Source: Brachionus plicatilis | Taxonomy: Eukaryota; Rotifera; Eurotatoria; Ploima; Brachionidae | Length of the DNA: 64,000 nucleotides | Reading direction: 5' to 3' | Assembly: GCA_010279815.1 (NCBI GenBank) | Contig: QEOQ01000690.1 | Span: 402,951-466,950 of the forward strand | In this document: in pieces, positions 1 through 11,895 of the stretch | Numbering within the stretch: the first letter of the stretch is position 1 | Layout of the letters: the number at the start of each line of letters is the position of its first letter | Notes under the pieces: generated by a model | Database searches by the model: none | The model's input: only the letters and a program-made list of their open reading frames with translations | What the model was told of the DNA's origin: nothing | Position numbers and translations under genes: made by a program

Positions 1-630
1 CAACAAATGAAAAATATATGGCAATATAAAGCAATTTTTAGCATAGATTTAAACCAAAAAAAGATTCCATGGTAAAATTGCATAGGTATATTCAATTCTT
101 TGTGAGAAATTAAAAAAAAAGACCACTCGGGTTATAATGAGGTGAGATGATTATAAAATTTTTTTTCGGCGGTGAGGTTTGGAGCAAAAGAACTTAAAGC
201 AAAGCAATTTTTTTTAAATTTAAAAATTAAATGATAATTTTTTTAAATTTTGAAAATCTTTAACATGAAATTCAAAAAAAAAGTTTAAAAAACTTAACAT
301 TTAGTACTGTTTCTATCAATATTCGATCTATCCTTCTAAATAATAAGAATTTTTTAATTTTTTGCTTTTTTTTACGTTTAACAAATTTTGTTTAAAAATG
401 TTCTGCATTTATTTTTAAAATAATTGCTAAGAATTTAAAAAAAAAATGGTTTTCAATTTAATAAAACATATTTTGCAGCAGTTTTTCTCCAAACTACACC
501 ACCGCATTTTTTATATAAGCCAAAGGGTTAAAGTAAAAATGAAATAGAAGGCAACAGAGTTGAAACTAAGTGTTAGGTACTGAGCTTATGACTAGATATA
601 CCCTGGGGTAATTTGGAAGGATTTAAGGTA
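1..630. other. Noncoding AT-rich DNA left of dynamin exon 4
   Basis: This stretch lies in the intron downstream of dynamin exon 4 (minus strand), because the GTPase effector domain and C-terminus of dynamin have not yet been reached at the window edge. I see no exon on either strand, only A/T runs. Confidence 0.4.
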
Positions 631-771
631 CAGTACAAATTAAAATTAACTATAATCATTTTGTTCTTCGACTCTTCCTAAAGGAAAAGTGGGGAAAGGA
701 AAAGTCGAGGAAGAGTTGAGGAAGATTTTAGTAAAGAAAATGTACAAGTTAGTTTTAAATATGAGCTAAAA
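631..771. repeat. CAGTAC-type purine-rich foldback MITE, degenerate copy
   Basis: The left end reads TA then CAGTACAAATTAAAATTAAC. The body holds CTTCGACTCTTCC facing GGAAGAGTTGAGG, a purine/pyrimidine inverted repeat, and the right side has GTACAAGTTAGTTTTAAAT, the inverse of the left end. The same termini and body occur intact at 61707-61861 and in multiple form at 24444-24835. The right terminus here is eroded. It sits in a dynamin intron. A TA-duplicating, mariner-like MITE is the best reading. Confidence 0.6.
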
Positions 772-948
772 ATGTCAAATTTCAATTAAAAAAATGGACG
801 ACGTCTTTTGACAAATAAATTTTTTTTTATAGAATAATATAAAACTTTTTTAGCATAAAAAATAATTTTTTTTAAAGAATAAAATGTGTAAATATGGTAT
901 ATAAAAATTTTGCTTTGAAAGTATAAATTATGAATTTTCGAATTTTAA

Positions 949-1083
949 ACCCAAAGGTTAAGAAAATATCCTAAAGTAGATGCTCCTGAAACTCCAGTTG
1001 TTCATTCCCAATTTATAGTTGCCCAATCTTCAACTAGTCTGATAAAAAAAGCTGCTGAGGAAGTTAGAGATCTTGAGTTGAGT
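949..1083 (+). other. Orphan coding-like stretch on the strand opposite dynamin
   Basis: An open frame without ATG reads from 949 through about 1083 and carries the phrases KVDAPETPVVHSQF and IKKAAEEVRDLEL. Its composition is far less lysine/asparagine/phenylalanine-rich than random frames in this AT-rich DNA, which suggests past or present coding. No start codon or good donor site is visible. It could be an exon of a nested gene or a transposon relic. I do not recognise the family. Confidence 0.2.
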
Positions 1084-1384
1084 TTTTTATACTATAATAA
1101 GACGTTTTTTATTCTAAAAGAAAAATTTTTTTATCCTAATAAAATGCTTATTGTTTATTTTTTAAAAAAATAATATTTTTTTATTCATCAAAAGATTTTT
1201 CCCAGAAAGAAATATTTTACATTTTCAACATTCTATTAATCAGCCATCACAAAAATAGACACAAGATTTTTAGAATTTTTTAGATTCCATTTGTGTAAGA
1301 ATAAAAAATGTTAAGACGAAAAAAAACAAATTTTTTTAAAAAATTTAAAATGAATTTCAAAAAATTAAACAAAAATTAACTTAC

Positions 1385-4300
1385 ATTATTTATGACCATA
1401 AACATTATTATTTTTGGAATCATATCTCTGGTAGTTTTGTTCACAATTTTGATGTATGAATCGACCAAATTTCGAATTGTCTCAACTTCGCGCTCAAGTT
1501 GAGGATCAAGTGAGGCCGTTTCATCCTTTAAAAAATTTAAAAAAATTAAAAATTAAAAAATTCTCATTTTTTTAATTTTTTTTTTACAAAATTGTCAGAT
1601 TTAGCAGAGTTTTCTTTTTCAGGATAAACACCAGCACGCAAAAACGAAGCTTTCCAAGAGTCCACATCTTCCAGCGAATCGCATGATATTTCAAGAAGTT
1701 TAAAGTCCTTGAATACATTTTTTCCATCAGTGCTGAACAAGGCGAATGGGTGGCGACGAGAAAACAAACCAGATTCCAAATCACGAATCTTCAGACCATC
1801 AAGAGGAAGCATGTATTTTTTGTCTGTCTCAGTTTCGTCTTTGAACCAAGAAAGGGTCTCAGTGGTCAAAACAAACCAGTAATCGCGGGTTCCTCTAATT
1901 TTACTGCCACCACTATGAAGTCCCAGATAGCCCTTGCGTATCACTTCATTTCCTACTTTTCTCTTAGTTTCACTGGTGGCTTTCTGTGACGCACTTGATC
2001 AAAAAATTTACTTCTAAAATATTTTATCTAGGTTTTTTTTTACTTGGCAAAACCAATGAAGTCTTCGTGATGGGTGTTTATATAAGACAATTGGGTGTCG
2101 ATGTACACTGAAAGATTATCCTTGCACACTTGTTCACGGCTCTTCAGGTGCAGGCTGACAATTCGCTCTATCTCCTCGCGCAAACGAGGATACTTGTTCA
2201 AATTTTCGGTAATTTTGCTCACTATACGGATTAGTTCACTGATTACCAAGTCAACACATTTTATACTAGGAACCATAAGTAATTTTATTTGGTCCTTAAC
2301 AGTCAGCTCGAAAGCTTGGTCTGGAGTAAAAAGTCCACCTCTGATATAAAAATAGGTTAAAATTGTCTTTTGGCAATATTTATTAGTATTTTGAAATTTG
2401 AACAAAAATATGGTGCCCCAAATTAAAAAACTTTTTTTTTTTTTTCATTAATAAAGATGTCATTTAATTTTTGAATCCTTTTAAATTTATTTGATTTTAA
2501 TATTCAGCTTTAAAGTAAAAAAATTAATTATGGTATCAATCAATAGATCAATTTTGATTATTATTATTTTTTTGACCCGAAGAATCGTTTTTCCATCTAC
2601 GGGATTACCAATATTTTTTAAGAAAAATCATGTAGAAAGAATCCTGTAGGACTGCATAGATTTTTAGAAAAAAAAATTGCTTTTTCATAATTTCTTGAAT
2701 AAAAAAGTTACATTTTTTTTTAATCTTTAAGAAAAAAAAAATATTTTAAATTTTAATTCTCATAATCTCAATAAATGGACCTTATAACGAGGGATCTGTG
2801 GCACGGTTAATTATATACTGATTAATTCTAATAAAGTAATTTTATTTATATTTGTTTATTAATTTTTTAATTTCTAAGTTCTTTGTCTACAAAGTTTAAA
2901 ATAAAAATCTTTAATGCACTAATTAAATGGGTAGATTCATTGATTTATACTTTATAAAAAAATCGAACATTATTGAACTTTATTTAGTTAAAAAATAAAG
3001 ATAATCTGTTCGATAATTCTCTTTAAATTTGTTCCCAAAGTTTCGACATATTATAAAAAAGTGCATTTTAGATATTTCAATATTAAAAAAAAAATAACCG
3101 GAAAAACTAACAAATGATTTAATTTTAAAAAAAGAGATATTATGAATTTTATCATGGTGTTTTTTTTATTATAAAACCATTTTTTTTGGGGCTTTTTTTA
3201 CTCAAAGTTTTATTGAAAAATATTAAATTGAAAAAAAATATAGCCATATATGTGTTTCATACCCACTAGGATCTATTATTTTAGTCACCTTAAAAAAACT
3301 GAAAAATTCTTTAATAAAAAAGTTTTTTTCAAATTTAATGGAAGAAAAAATTTTCTCATTTTAATTATTTTGGCTCGGTGAAATTTATTAAAACTTTGAT
3401 ACAAAAGAAGCTTTGAAAGACTAAAATAATCATGGCTTAGGTTTAAAAGTAGCTGACAATGACATTTGGAAAGCTTTTTGAAAATGCCTAATAAAAATTT
3501 CTAATAATTTTTTCTGTTAATTAACTTGTTTTCTTAAATTTAAATGATTTTCGTCTTAAAAACTTCAAAAAGGTGATAATTTCTTTGGCTTATAATAGAG
3601 GCTAAAATTTAATAAAACCAAATTTTGATCCTCTTTTATTAAAATTTTATTTTTTTAAATTTCAATTTTCATTTTAAGCCTAAAAAAATGACAACCATGT
3701 TTTGAAAACTTCTCAAAAATTTTACCAGCAAGATTTTCAACCAAAGTAAAAAATACCTTTGATCTGAAAAAACATTTTAAATTTAAGTAAAAAGTCGGTA
3801 TTACTAAATCAATTGACTTACTGATTTTGTAAGTCAAAATTCCCTTATTTTTTTCTTATTTTATACTTATTAATTCTTTTTAACATCACCATGAACCATT
3901 TGACCAAAAATTTCTAGGATTTTTTTTTGTCTGTAGTTTTGAATTTTTTCAAATTTCACACTGCCTACAACTACAAGAGTGTCTACCTGAAATATTAATT
4001 AAAATGCATTTAAATACAAGTTAAAAGGCTTACTAGGTAGCAACAAAATTTTCAATTATTCAAAAATAAAGACAATTTTTCAAATAGATTAGGTTATCGG
4101 GAATATCTAAATACTCAATTAATCAATGTTTTTTTGATAGAGAGCTCAGCTCTCCTTTTGTTGGCTTTCACAGATCTAGAGAAGCTAAAAAATTGGTAAA
4201 ATTCTTGAAACTTAAAATTTTTTTTTTAAAGAAAATTAAGAAAATGTGGCATTGTGAAATTTCATACAAAACTTCCGATACAAAAATATAAAAAATTGAT

Positions 4301-6567
4301 ACCTTTATTTTCAAATGTCAAAAACTTGTTTTCCAAATGAAACAAAGTGAAACATTTTTTGTTTCACCTATTGCCGAAGTCTGTAAAATCTGTGCAAATT
4401 GATTGCATTTTTTTTTCTAATACTTTTAATTAGGATGCAATTTGCAGAATTTGCACATATTTTGTAGACTCAGGCAGGAGGTGAAACAAAGTTGTTTCAC
4501 TTTGTTTCATTTAGAGAACAAATTTTTGACATTTTGAACAAAAGTTATTAAATTTTTTTATTGGAAGTTTTGTATGAAATTTCACAGTGACAGAAAATGG
4601 TCAAAAGACTACCAAAAAAGAATATTCAAAAAAAATTATAACCTTATTTTAGGTAATTTATTTTTTAATTTAAAATAAACCAAATTTAGAAATTTATTTT
4701 ATTTTAACCATGTTATCACTCAGATGCCTAATTTGATTTGACATTTGTTTTTATTATAAATTTCCCTATAGAAAACTAATTCATTATTAAAATAGACTTT
4801 TTATCATTATTCCAATAAATTAATATAATGTTTTAAATTTTGACCAAATGTATGATTAATAAAAGACTTCAGTTAATTATCTTGACTTTTTTTCTCATTT
4901 ATTGCTAATATTTTGTTATAGCTTAGTTACAATAGCTAGATAAGCTAGAGTATTAATCTTTAGAGAAATCACTGGCATTTTTTTGCCAAAATGGAAGAAA
5001 AAAATGATGATTAACAAAATTTTTCTATTAAAATTTTTCTATTAAAATTTTTCGAGCCAGAGTTTAATAAACTAAACCTAATATTTGCCTTTTTTCTATC
5101 CAACTAAAAAAAATTGTTTGCTGAATTTTGTGAAATAAGAAAAATAAATTTAAGAATTTTGCTTTTTCATCACCTGTCATTGTTTAGAGAAGTCAAAAAA
5201 AAATTTTTTCTCAGATACCAATAACTAACTAACTTTAAATTAAAAAATCTTTATAAGTAAATAAAAAAATTCCAACAAAATAACTGAGCTATTGATCATG
5301 AGAATAAAAAACTATACATTTTAAATTGAGTTCAAAATTTCAAAAAATATTTTCATTCTTACTTAACACCGCGGATATTCATGATAATAATTTTTATCTT
5401 CTGTCTCAATTCTTTTTCATCAGATTCGATCTTAACCAATTCGAATGGAAATCTTTCGTTGAAAATGCGATTTATTTTGGCACCACCTGACAGTTCTTTG
5501 GTACTGACTTCACTTGAACTAGATCCGAGTATGTGTTTATCAAAATCACCAGACAAATTTTGAAGTGAATTCAGCAATACTTTGGTTTTTTTATTCGGAT
5601 CATCGGTGCCAAAATGCTTGTAGTCTGCTACTTCTTTTTCCAAGCTCAACAGCTGCGACTGCAATTTACTTCTGAGCGCTGGCAAAGTGTCCCTAATGTG
5701 GTTGGTCAATTGTTGGTTCAAACTTTTTTGTAGATAAGATGTACCCAGGCGTTCAGCAATGTGTCTGTAAGCTGGGTGAGCCAAAAAAAATTGTCTTTCT
5801 GCTGCCAGCGCCTGCTTGATGTCTTTTCTGCCATCTATGTCCTTTTGTGATCTGTTCACAATACCAATGTAGCCTCTTCTGAGAGGTAACAGTCTATTCT
5901 CCAATATATCTCTTGCATCTGTGCCTTCATCCATTAAATCAAGCTTGGTAATGACACCAATTGTTCTCATTCCAGACGGGTCTACTTCTCTTGCCAACTT
6001 CAAAGCGTCAGAATTTGCCAAATCAGAATTGGCAGGCGTGACAGCTAGGATCAAGCAATTTTCTTTGGATATAAAATCCAAGATCATGTTTCTGATTTGA
6101 ATTTCAATGTCTGCTGGTTGGTCTCCAACAGGAACTTTGGTAATGCCTGGCAAGTCGACCAACGTCAAGTTCAGAACATGTGGCGAGTACACCCGCAGAT
6201 TAATTGGTATATTTGAAATTCCCTTGTTTGTGCCAGTCAATCTGTTGGTTTCGTCTTCTATTTCTTTGCGGACTTGATCAAAATCAACAAATTTTTTTCC
6301 TTTTGCATGCAGAAATTCAGCATATTCAGCATTTTTGCTGTAGAGCAATTGCAGGATGAGGGGACGGCGCGTGACAATGCCCGAGCCTCTTGGCAAAAAG
6401 TCTTTGCCAACAAAATTTTCAAGCACTGATGACTTTCCAGCTGATTGTGAGCCTACAACTGCAATCTGCGGCAGGTCGATTTGAATACTTGTGCCCAAGG
6501 ATGCAAATGAATCTTGGAGTAAATTGACTATCGGAATTAACCGTTCCATACCAGCATTTCCAGACAT
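1385..6567 (-). CDS. Dynamin (large GTPase), 3' end beyond window
   Basis: Dynamin is the membrane-fission GTPase of endocytosis. Four exons are visible on the minus strand: 5363-6567, 2044-2340, 1588-1993 and 1385-1525. Exon 1 (401 codons plus two bases) starts with ATG at 6567 and holds the GTPase domain: P-loop GSQSAGKS at residues 39-46, switch threonine T66, DLPG, TKLD, then the start of the stalk. Exon 2 continues the stalk ([24 protein letters not shown]). Exon 3 holds the pleckstrin-homology domain ([32 protein letters not shown]). Exon 4 begins the GTPase effector region ([18 protein letters not shown]). Junctions are fixed by phase: AA|GTAAGA to CAG|A gives GVKGGLFTPD, and AA|GTAAAA to AAG|T gives GFANASQK. 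Introns are 3022, 50 and 62 bp. After GTAAGT at 1384 the rest of the effector domain and any proline-rich tail lie left of the window. Confidence 0.95.
2341..5362 (-). other. Dynamin intron 1 (about 3 kb)
   Basis: Exon sequences on both sides join in phase without loss, so nothing of the dynamin coding sequence is missing here. The intron is AT-rich and holds one clear foldback element at 4248-4591. No other gene is visible. Confidence 0.7.
4248..4591. mobile_element. Foldback MITE, family with GGYATTGTGAAATT ends
   Basis: The left arm starts GGCATTGTGAAATTTCATAC and the right arm ends GTATGAAATTTCACAGTGAC, with further inverted similarity inward including a GTGAAACAAAG/CTTTGTTTCAC block. 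It is flanked by AGAAAATGT (4239-4247) and AGAAAATGG (4592-4600), a 9-bp duplication with one mismatch. There is no coding capacity. Length, termini and target size match four other copies in the window. Nine-base target duplications and long inverted repeats point to a Mutator-like origin. Confidence 0.75.
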
Positions 6568-7892
6568 GTTCTGTGAAGTCTTTTATATTAATGTTGGTTT
6601 AAGAAAATCAAACAATCTTATTGAAATCTAAAAATTATGAATTTAGTTTAAAAAATCGATATTTTTAATCAATTGATTGGGTTAATCAAATTTTTTAGTT
6701 GTTAATTTTTAAATTAAATTTTGAACTAGGAATTGATATCTTAATTGTTTCGAGGTTTACCTATTTTGAGTACTTTTTAAAAAGTAATTAATAAAGACAA
6801 ATAGGAAAAAATTATTCTTCATTATTCGACTTTCGAAAAAAATTTAGTTAGCAATTTAAAATTATTTTCTCTTTTTTTTGATTGTCGAAATCAAAATAAT
6901 TTTTTATGGTAATAAATGTATAAATTATGTTTATGATATTTTATAAATAAAATTTTAGTCGATATCAATTGCAAATTGTCCTTGCATACTTTTCGAATGA
7001 CGTAATTCATTTGATCCAGTTGAATATCTTTTAAATTGTATCTAATTTTTTTTGGAACTAAAATCCCTAAAAATATTCTCTTTTTTTCTGCTTATTTTAA
7101 ATATGAAAAAAAAACTTGAAAAATAGTCAATCACAGAAAATATTTTTTATTTCTTTGACCAAAAAGATTGAATTTTTAGCTACAGCTTAATAAATTAACG
7201 TCGAGTTAATTCAGAAAAATAAGCCAACACTTCCTTTAAGCTAATAATAAAATTTTTAATTGACTTCATATTGGAAACAAGTCTAAAAGAAATAGAGAAA
7301 TTCCATTTTATATTTTTGCCAAGAATTTATTTTGAAATAAATGTTTAAATAAGAAAAATTTTAAATTTGCTTAGATTTTATCGCCTAATTACTTGTTGTT
7401 TTAGATCGACTATCTATTGCTTTTTCAATACGACTGCTAAATGAAACATGAATAAAATGTTGAAAAAAAAACTCTATTAATTTTGAATGAAAATAAATGA
7501 TTCATCACAAAGGTAAATCATAAATAATTAAAAGAGCTTTTTTAATTTTAAAATTCAACTTGAATAATAGAAAAAATTTGCATTTATATAAAAATCTACT
7601 TTTATTTGAAAACTTTGTCTTTCATTGATTATTTTTTATTTAAATGAAAAATAAATTAATCACATAATGAATTTAAACAAAAAAGACAAAGTAAAAGCAT
7701 TCGTTAAGCTACAACCTTAAATGCTGTAAATAATTTTCTTCAGAAAAAAAAGAGTCTACTAAAAAAAATATCAATTGATATTAAATTTTTTTATTTCAAT
7801 AAAAAATTGGATAGAAAATGCTAAAAAAAAATTTTGCCATATAAAAAAACATTGAAAAATTATAATAATTATTGAAAAATAATCCGACTAAA
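6568..7892. other. Divergent intergenic region between dynamin and HDHD3-like gene
   Basis: About 1.3 kb separates the two start codons, so both promoters should lie here. The sequence is AT-rich throughout and I cannot single out a TATA box or other site with confidence. No exon or repeat stands out. Confidence 0.4.
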
Positions 7893-8721
7893 ATGATTAA
7901 ATGTATAACTTTCGATGTTACCAACACTTTGGTTTATGTTGCGTCAGCTGGCAATGTTGCTTTACATTATTCAAATGTCATACGCAATAGGTATACTTAT
8001 TTGAACGGCACACGCACATTTTCACATTGATTTTAGGTTCGAGCCAAATTTTTTGCTTGATATTGAATCAGCAAATAAAAATTTTAAAAAATACTTCAAA
8101 TATGAAAATGAAGTTAGCCCAGGATATGGCTACTCAAAGGGAATGCAAAGTCGAGAATGGTGGTCAAGAATTGTGAAGCAAGTTATCAAAGATGATCTTG
8201 AAGCAAAGAATACGCCAAATTTGTTTGATTCAGCTAAATTAGATTGCATTTCAGGTGCTATTTACGATGAGTTTAAAAAAGCAAAATATTGGCAAAAGTA
8301 TGCTGACTGTGATTTTGTTTTGGACGAATTGAAGCAAACTCGTGGGCTAAAACTTGGTATTGTTTCAAATTTTGATGAGAGACTACCAGAAATTTTAAAA
8401 AATTTAAATTTATTGTCATATTTTGATTTTGTCTGCATACCTTCGAATTCTAATGGTTTTGCCAAGCCAAGTCAAAAGATATTCATGAGCGCTCTTCATA
8501 AAAGTGGATGCCAAAATCCAGAAGAGCTTTTGCATGTAGGAGACAGCTTTGAACTTGACTATACACCAGCCATGGCGCTGAATTTTAAGTCTGTGCTTTT
8601 AAAGCATTTAAATGGTGAAAAAGAAAAAAAGGATTTTTTGAAAAAAGTTCCTGATCGTTTAGTGAACCAAGCAGATTTTGCTTTTAGTCTCAAAGATTTT
8701 TTACTCAAAATACAAAACTAA
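7893..8721 (+). CDS. HAD-like hydrolase, HDHD3 family
   Basis: Two exons, 7893-7990 and 8037-8721, are joined across a 46-bp intron (AATAG|GTATAC ... TTTTAG|GTTCGAG), giving 260 residues. The haloacid dehalogenase signatures are in order: motif I FDVTNTL with nucleophile D8, motif II with S143 in GIVSNF, motif III with K176 in GFAKPS, and motif IV GDSFELD with D202 and D207. The cap region carries SKGMQSREWW, close to the GLTSRQWW stretch of animal HDHD3. The usual DxD acid/base aspartate is absent from motif I (D-V-T-N-T), as in other HDHD3 proteins, so phosphatase activity is uncertain. The start is the first ATG and directly opens the HAD fold. Substrate is unknown. Confidence 0.92.
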
Positions 8722-8745
8722 AGTTGTTTTGATAAATTTATTTAG

Positions 8746-8751
8746 AATAAA
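8746..8751 (+). terminator. Candidate poly(A) signal of HDHD3-like gene
   Basis: AATAAA lies 25 bp after the stop codon, which implies a very short 3' untranslated region. The motif is common by chance in such AT-rich DNA. Confidence 0.45.
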
Positions 8752-8937
8752 AATTTTAAAATTTAAAATTTTTTTAATTTTTTAAAACAAGCATGAATCA
8801 CTGTTAATGAAAATTTTCTTTACAAAAAAAGTTGAGAATTTTTCAAATTTTTTTATAATTTAAAAGTATTGTTTAATCAAATGAGTCTTGTGTTGTCGAC
8901 TATGTGATCTTCATGTGCTATCCTGAACAAATCGATA

Positions 8938-9168
8938 ATGACCAACCTCCTGGAAACAGTAGACAGGATCAGTGAAGGTATCGATAACTGCTGGAATGTG
9001 CTGGTGGTTTTCTTGGATTTTGCCAAAGCTTTTGATAAAGTTTGCCACCAGTCTCTCTGTAATAAAGTGTCTGCTTACGGCTTCGAGGTGCGCTTAGTGG
9101 ATCAGAGACTTCCTTTCAGGTCGGAAGCAGAGAGTTGCAATAGGACAGTATGTGGCGGACTGACTAAT
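8938..9168 (+). pseudogene. Reverse transcriptase fragment (palm entry)
   Basis: The frame reads TNLLETVDRISEG, then VFLDFAKAFDKVCHQSL, the first catalytic block of non-LTR reverse transcriptases. It continues to the SEAESCNRTVCGG stretch and then runs into repeat DNA at 9170. The PQGS and YADD blocks that should follow are missing. It is a decayed fragment of the LINE around it. Confidence 0.8.
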
Positions 9169-9169
9169 G

Positions 9170-9953
9170 GGCAATTTACTGTTATTATTCAACTTTTCAA
9201 TTATTCAAATAATTGTATTTCTTTCGTCAACTTTCTTCAACTTTTTCAATTCTTATCCATAAAACTCCTTCAACTTTTTCAAATATTCAACTATTACGGT
9301 TACTCAACTTTCTTCAACTTTCTTCAACTTTTTCAGTTTTTATCAATATTGAAATTTTTTAATCCTTATCCAATTTTGGCGCTTTTTAGCATTGAAAATA
9401 CTAAAAAACGAGAAAACTTTACTGAGTGTTTATACCTTTTAAAAAAAATCAATCACTAAACAATTAATTATTATAAATTAATTAAGCATTAATTAAGAAA
9501 AATTCCTGTCTCTTTTTGCTGAACCAAAATCCCTAAACCAGGGCTACGCCTCGGACCCCTTTGATTTTATCTTAAATTTTGTTAAAATAAATCTAATTTT
9601 AAAATAAACCCTAAATTGACAATAGTCAATATATGGTTAATTTTAAAATTAGATTTCTTTAACTTGCAAATTATATTGTTTTAAAATTTATTCTTTTAAA
9701 GTAAAAATTCATAGTGAAAAGAATTGAAAAAGTTGAAGAAAGTTGAAGAAAGTTGAATAACTGTAATAGTTGAATAATTGAAATAATTAAAAGCGTTTTT
9801 ATATTGATAAAAATTGGAAAAGTTGAAGAAAGTTGAAGAAAGTTGTACATTTGGAATAGTTGAATAATTGAAATAATTGAGAAAATTGTTAAATACAAAT
9901 TGACCCAAAGTTGAAAAAACATTTTTCAAATTTGAATAATTTTTCAAATTGCC
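9170..9953. repeat. Foldback element with minisatellite arms
   Basis: The plus strand begins GGCAATTT and the region ends AAATTGCC. Both arms carry tandem blocks CAACTTTCTTCAACTTTTTC, in forward form at 9195-9350 and inverted at 9720-9850, with a second-order repeat of roughly 100 bp in the right arm (CAATTATTCAACTATT blocks). A further hairpin lies at about 9588-9662. It separates two RT pieces of a LINE. Apparent reading frames here are translations of the repeat. Confidence 0.65.
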
Positions 9954-10575
9954 AATGAATGCAAACAGTTGGTCAAGAAGTCCATCGTTTCCAGAAGATT
10001 GATAACGCACGCTTTGTGAGCCATGAAGCCATGATGCTTCTCAGTGATTAGATCATACTTCTCGATATGTTTCATAATGTAGTCCTTAATTAGTGACTCC
10101 AAGACTTTGCATGGAACAGAGGTCAAAGAGACCGGACGATAGTTGCTTATTATGGTCCTTCTTCCCTTCTTATGAATTGGCGACACATTAGCTATTTTCC
10201 ATTCGGTAGGAACTTCAGACGAGATCAAGGATTGTTCGAAGATGAACGCGAGAGGCACTGCTAGCGACTCTACACACATCTTGAGAGCGTGCGTACTAAT
10301 TTGGTCGACTTCAGCTGACTTATCGCTGTTCAACTCTTTGAGTTTTGCCAAAACCTTATCCGGAGTAACCACATACTCAATTGAAAAACTTGGATCAGGT
10401 CTAACTTTTACTTTAAAGTTTGCTTCCGCGGTAATGACGGCTCCATTCGAAGCCGGTTGCTCAAACACTGAGAAGAAGAAAGAATTTAGTCTTTTGCAGA
10501 TGCCTACTTTGTCAGTGACGATTTGATTATCCAAATCCATCAAAGCTGCTATGCTTTCCCTTGACGAGAAGTGCC
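9954..10575 (-). pseudogene. Reverse transcriptase N-terminal part, inverted
   Basis: On the minus strand the frame reads LKELNSDKSAEVDQISTHAL, then VPTEWKIANVSPIHKKG, NYRPVSLTSVPCKVLESLI and ITEKHHGFMAHKAC. These are blocks 0-2 of CR1/jockey RT. It ends at INLLETMDF, where the plus-strand piece at 8938 takes up the same sequence. So a segment of the LINE lies reversed relative to its 3' part. The foldback insert and the plus strand piece make this more complex than a simple twin-priming inversion. Confidence 0.8.
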
Positions 10576-11228
10576 GGAATTGCTTCAACGGAATCTTGAG
10601 GCATTAACTGAGTGGTCCACAATATTGGCAGATGCTGTTCAATACTGAAAAATTCAAATTAATAGAATTCAGCAGATCCGACCAAAACAAGTACTCGGAC
10701 ATAGGCCTCTGCATGAGTGTGACAAGGCCAGTACTCAATCAAACTAGTATTGAAAAAAATCTGGGAGTCACCTTCGCGAGCAATCTCAAATTCCCCAGAC
10801 ACATCAAGGCCCAATCTAATTCGGCCATCTCCATCCTTGGACAGCTAAGACGAACGTTTAAATTCTGGACCAACGCCACCTTCAAAACACTATACTGCGC
10901 ATATGTAAGGCCCCATTTAGAGTATGTAGCAGTGGTTTGGTTCCCCTACACTGCCAAGGACAGCAACATTCTTGAGAAAGTGCAAAGAAGAGCAACAAAG
11001 CTTGTCCCGAGAATCCGTAACTTCAGCTACAGTGATCACCTTTCCATCTTGGGTTTGCCCACTCTGAACGAACGTAGGGCCAGAGGAGACATGATCCAAA
11101 TGTTTAAGTTTAGAAAGGGCTTAAATAGCATAGATTGGGTCAGACCTCCCCTGCATTGCAAATTGGAAGTATTCCAGCGGACAACGGATCCAGCGCCCCG
11201 GTGTTACTACGCCTTAATTCCTTTATGA
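10576..11228 (+). pseudogene. Reverse transcriptase thumb/C-terminal part
   Basis: The frame opens with LQRNLEALTEW, shifts once near 10615, then runs through EKNLGVTFASNLKF, YCAYVRPHLEYVAVVWFPY, LEKVQRRATKLVPRI and RRARGDMIQMFKF. This is the conserved C-terminal region of CR1-like LINE ORF2. The palm blocks with PQGS and YADD are lost between this piece and 9168. It stops at 11228 before a 150-bp 3' untranslated region. Confidence 0.85.
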
Positions 11229-11895
11229 CCGCCGAGATAGCAGCGCCGTCTACACTTCAAGTATTAAAGAGATCTAAACAACAATTATTCTCTAAGGTCA
11301 ATGTATAGCAGCTACCATAGACTGCTTCCGTATTAAGTCGTCTCCGCAAGCCTGCTTGTTGTAGCTTATTATTATTATTATGTTCACTAAATATGTGATC
11401 TTTGTCATCTTGCTGGGTTTGTGATCTGTACTATTGAAAAAAATGAGCGATCACATTTTTTGTGATCTTTTATAAAAACTAAAAAAAATTCTCTAATCAA
11501 TATTTTATTTTTGTAATCAACAAGAAAAAAAATAAAAATTCGTTTTATTCATTATTCAAGAAACCTTTGATTGTTATCCTTGCGGTTATCAAGATTGGGC
11601 AGCTTAGTTATATATATATATATAACTTCTTCAATTGATCTAATAAAATTATATTTTGGGCATTCGATCAACAGAGAAACCGTTTCAGCTATATTTTTTA
11701 GGTAACGTCAAATTTGTTCTGTATCTATCGATAAAAAACAACTTATGTTTGGTGGAGATGGATCTATTGTTGAGATAGATAAGTTAAATACTGGAAGAGT
11801 AATTAGATTATATTTAATAATATTTAACTATTAAAAACTAATAAATTTAAATTAGGAAAGGATTATCAAAATTACAAATTAATTCAGTTAAGTAA

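Larger units (their letters stand above)
8916..11380 (+). mobile_element. Rearranged CR1/jockey-like LINE inside the 8-bp-TSD transposon
   Basis: The element is far more GC-rich than its surroundings and ends in a TTATTATTATT tail at 11367-11380, typical of CR1-like LINEs. It is scrambled: a plus-strand reverse-transcriptase middle part (8938-9168), a foldback insert (9170-9953), an inverted upstream RT part (9954-10575), then the plus-strand C-terminal part (10576-11228) and a 3' untranslated region. It is 5'-truncated and cannot be active. Confidence 0.75.

Noticed and set aside
1564..1587. Lysine-rich end of the dynamin pleckstrin-homology exon read as the C-terminus
   Set aside because: GTAAAAAAAA is a donor site; the next exon at 1525 continues with the conserved effector-domain sequence.
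7991..8052. HDHD3-like protein starting at 8053
   Set aside because: The first HAD motif FDVTNTL lies in an upstream exon that joins in phase across a 46-bp intron.
9170..9953. Phenylalanine/asparagine-rich open frames
   Set aside because: They are translations of the CAACTTTCTTCAACTT minisatellite.
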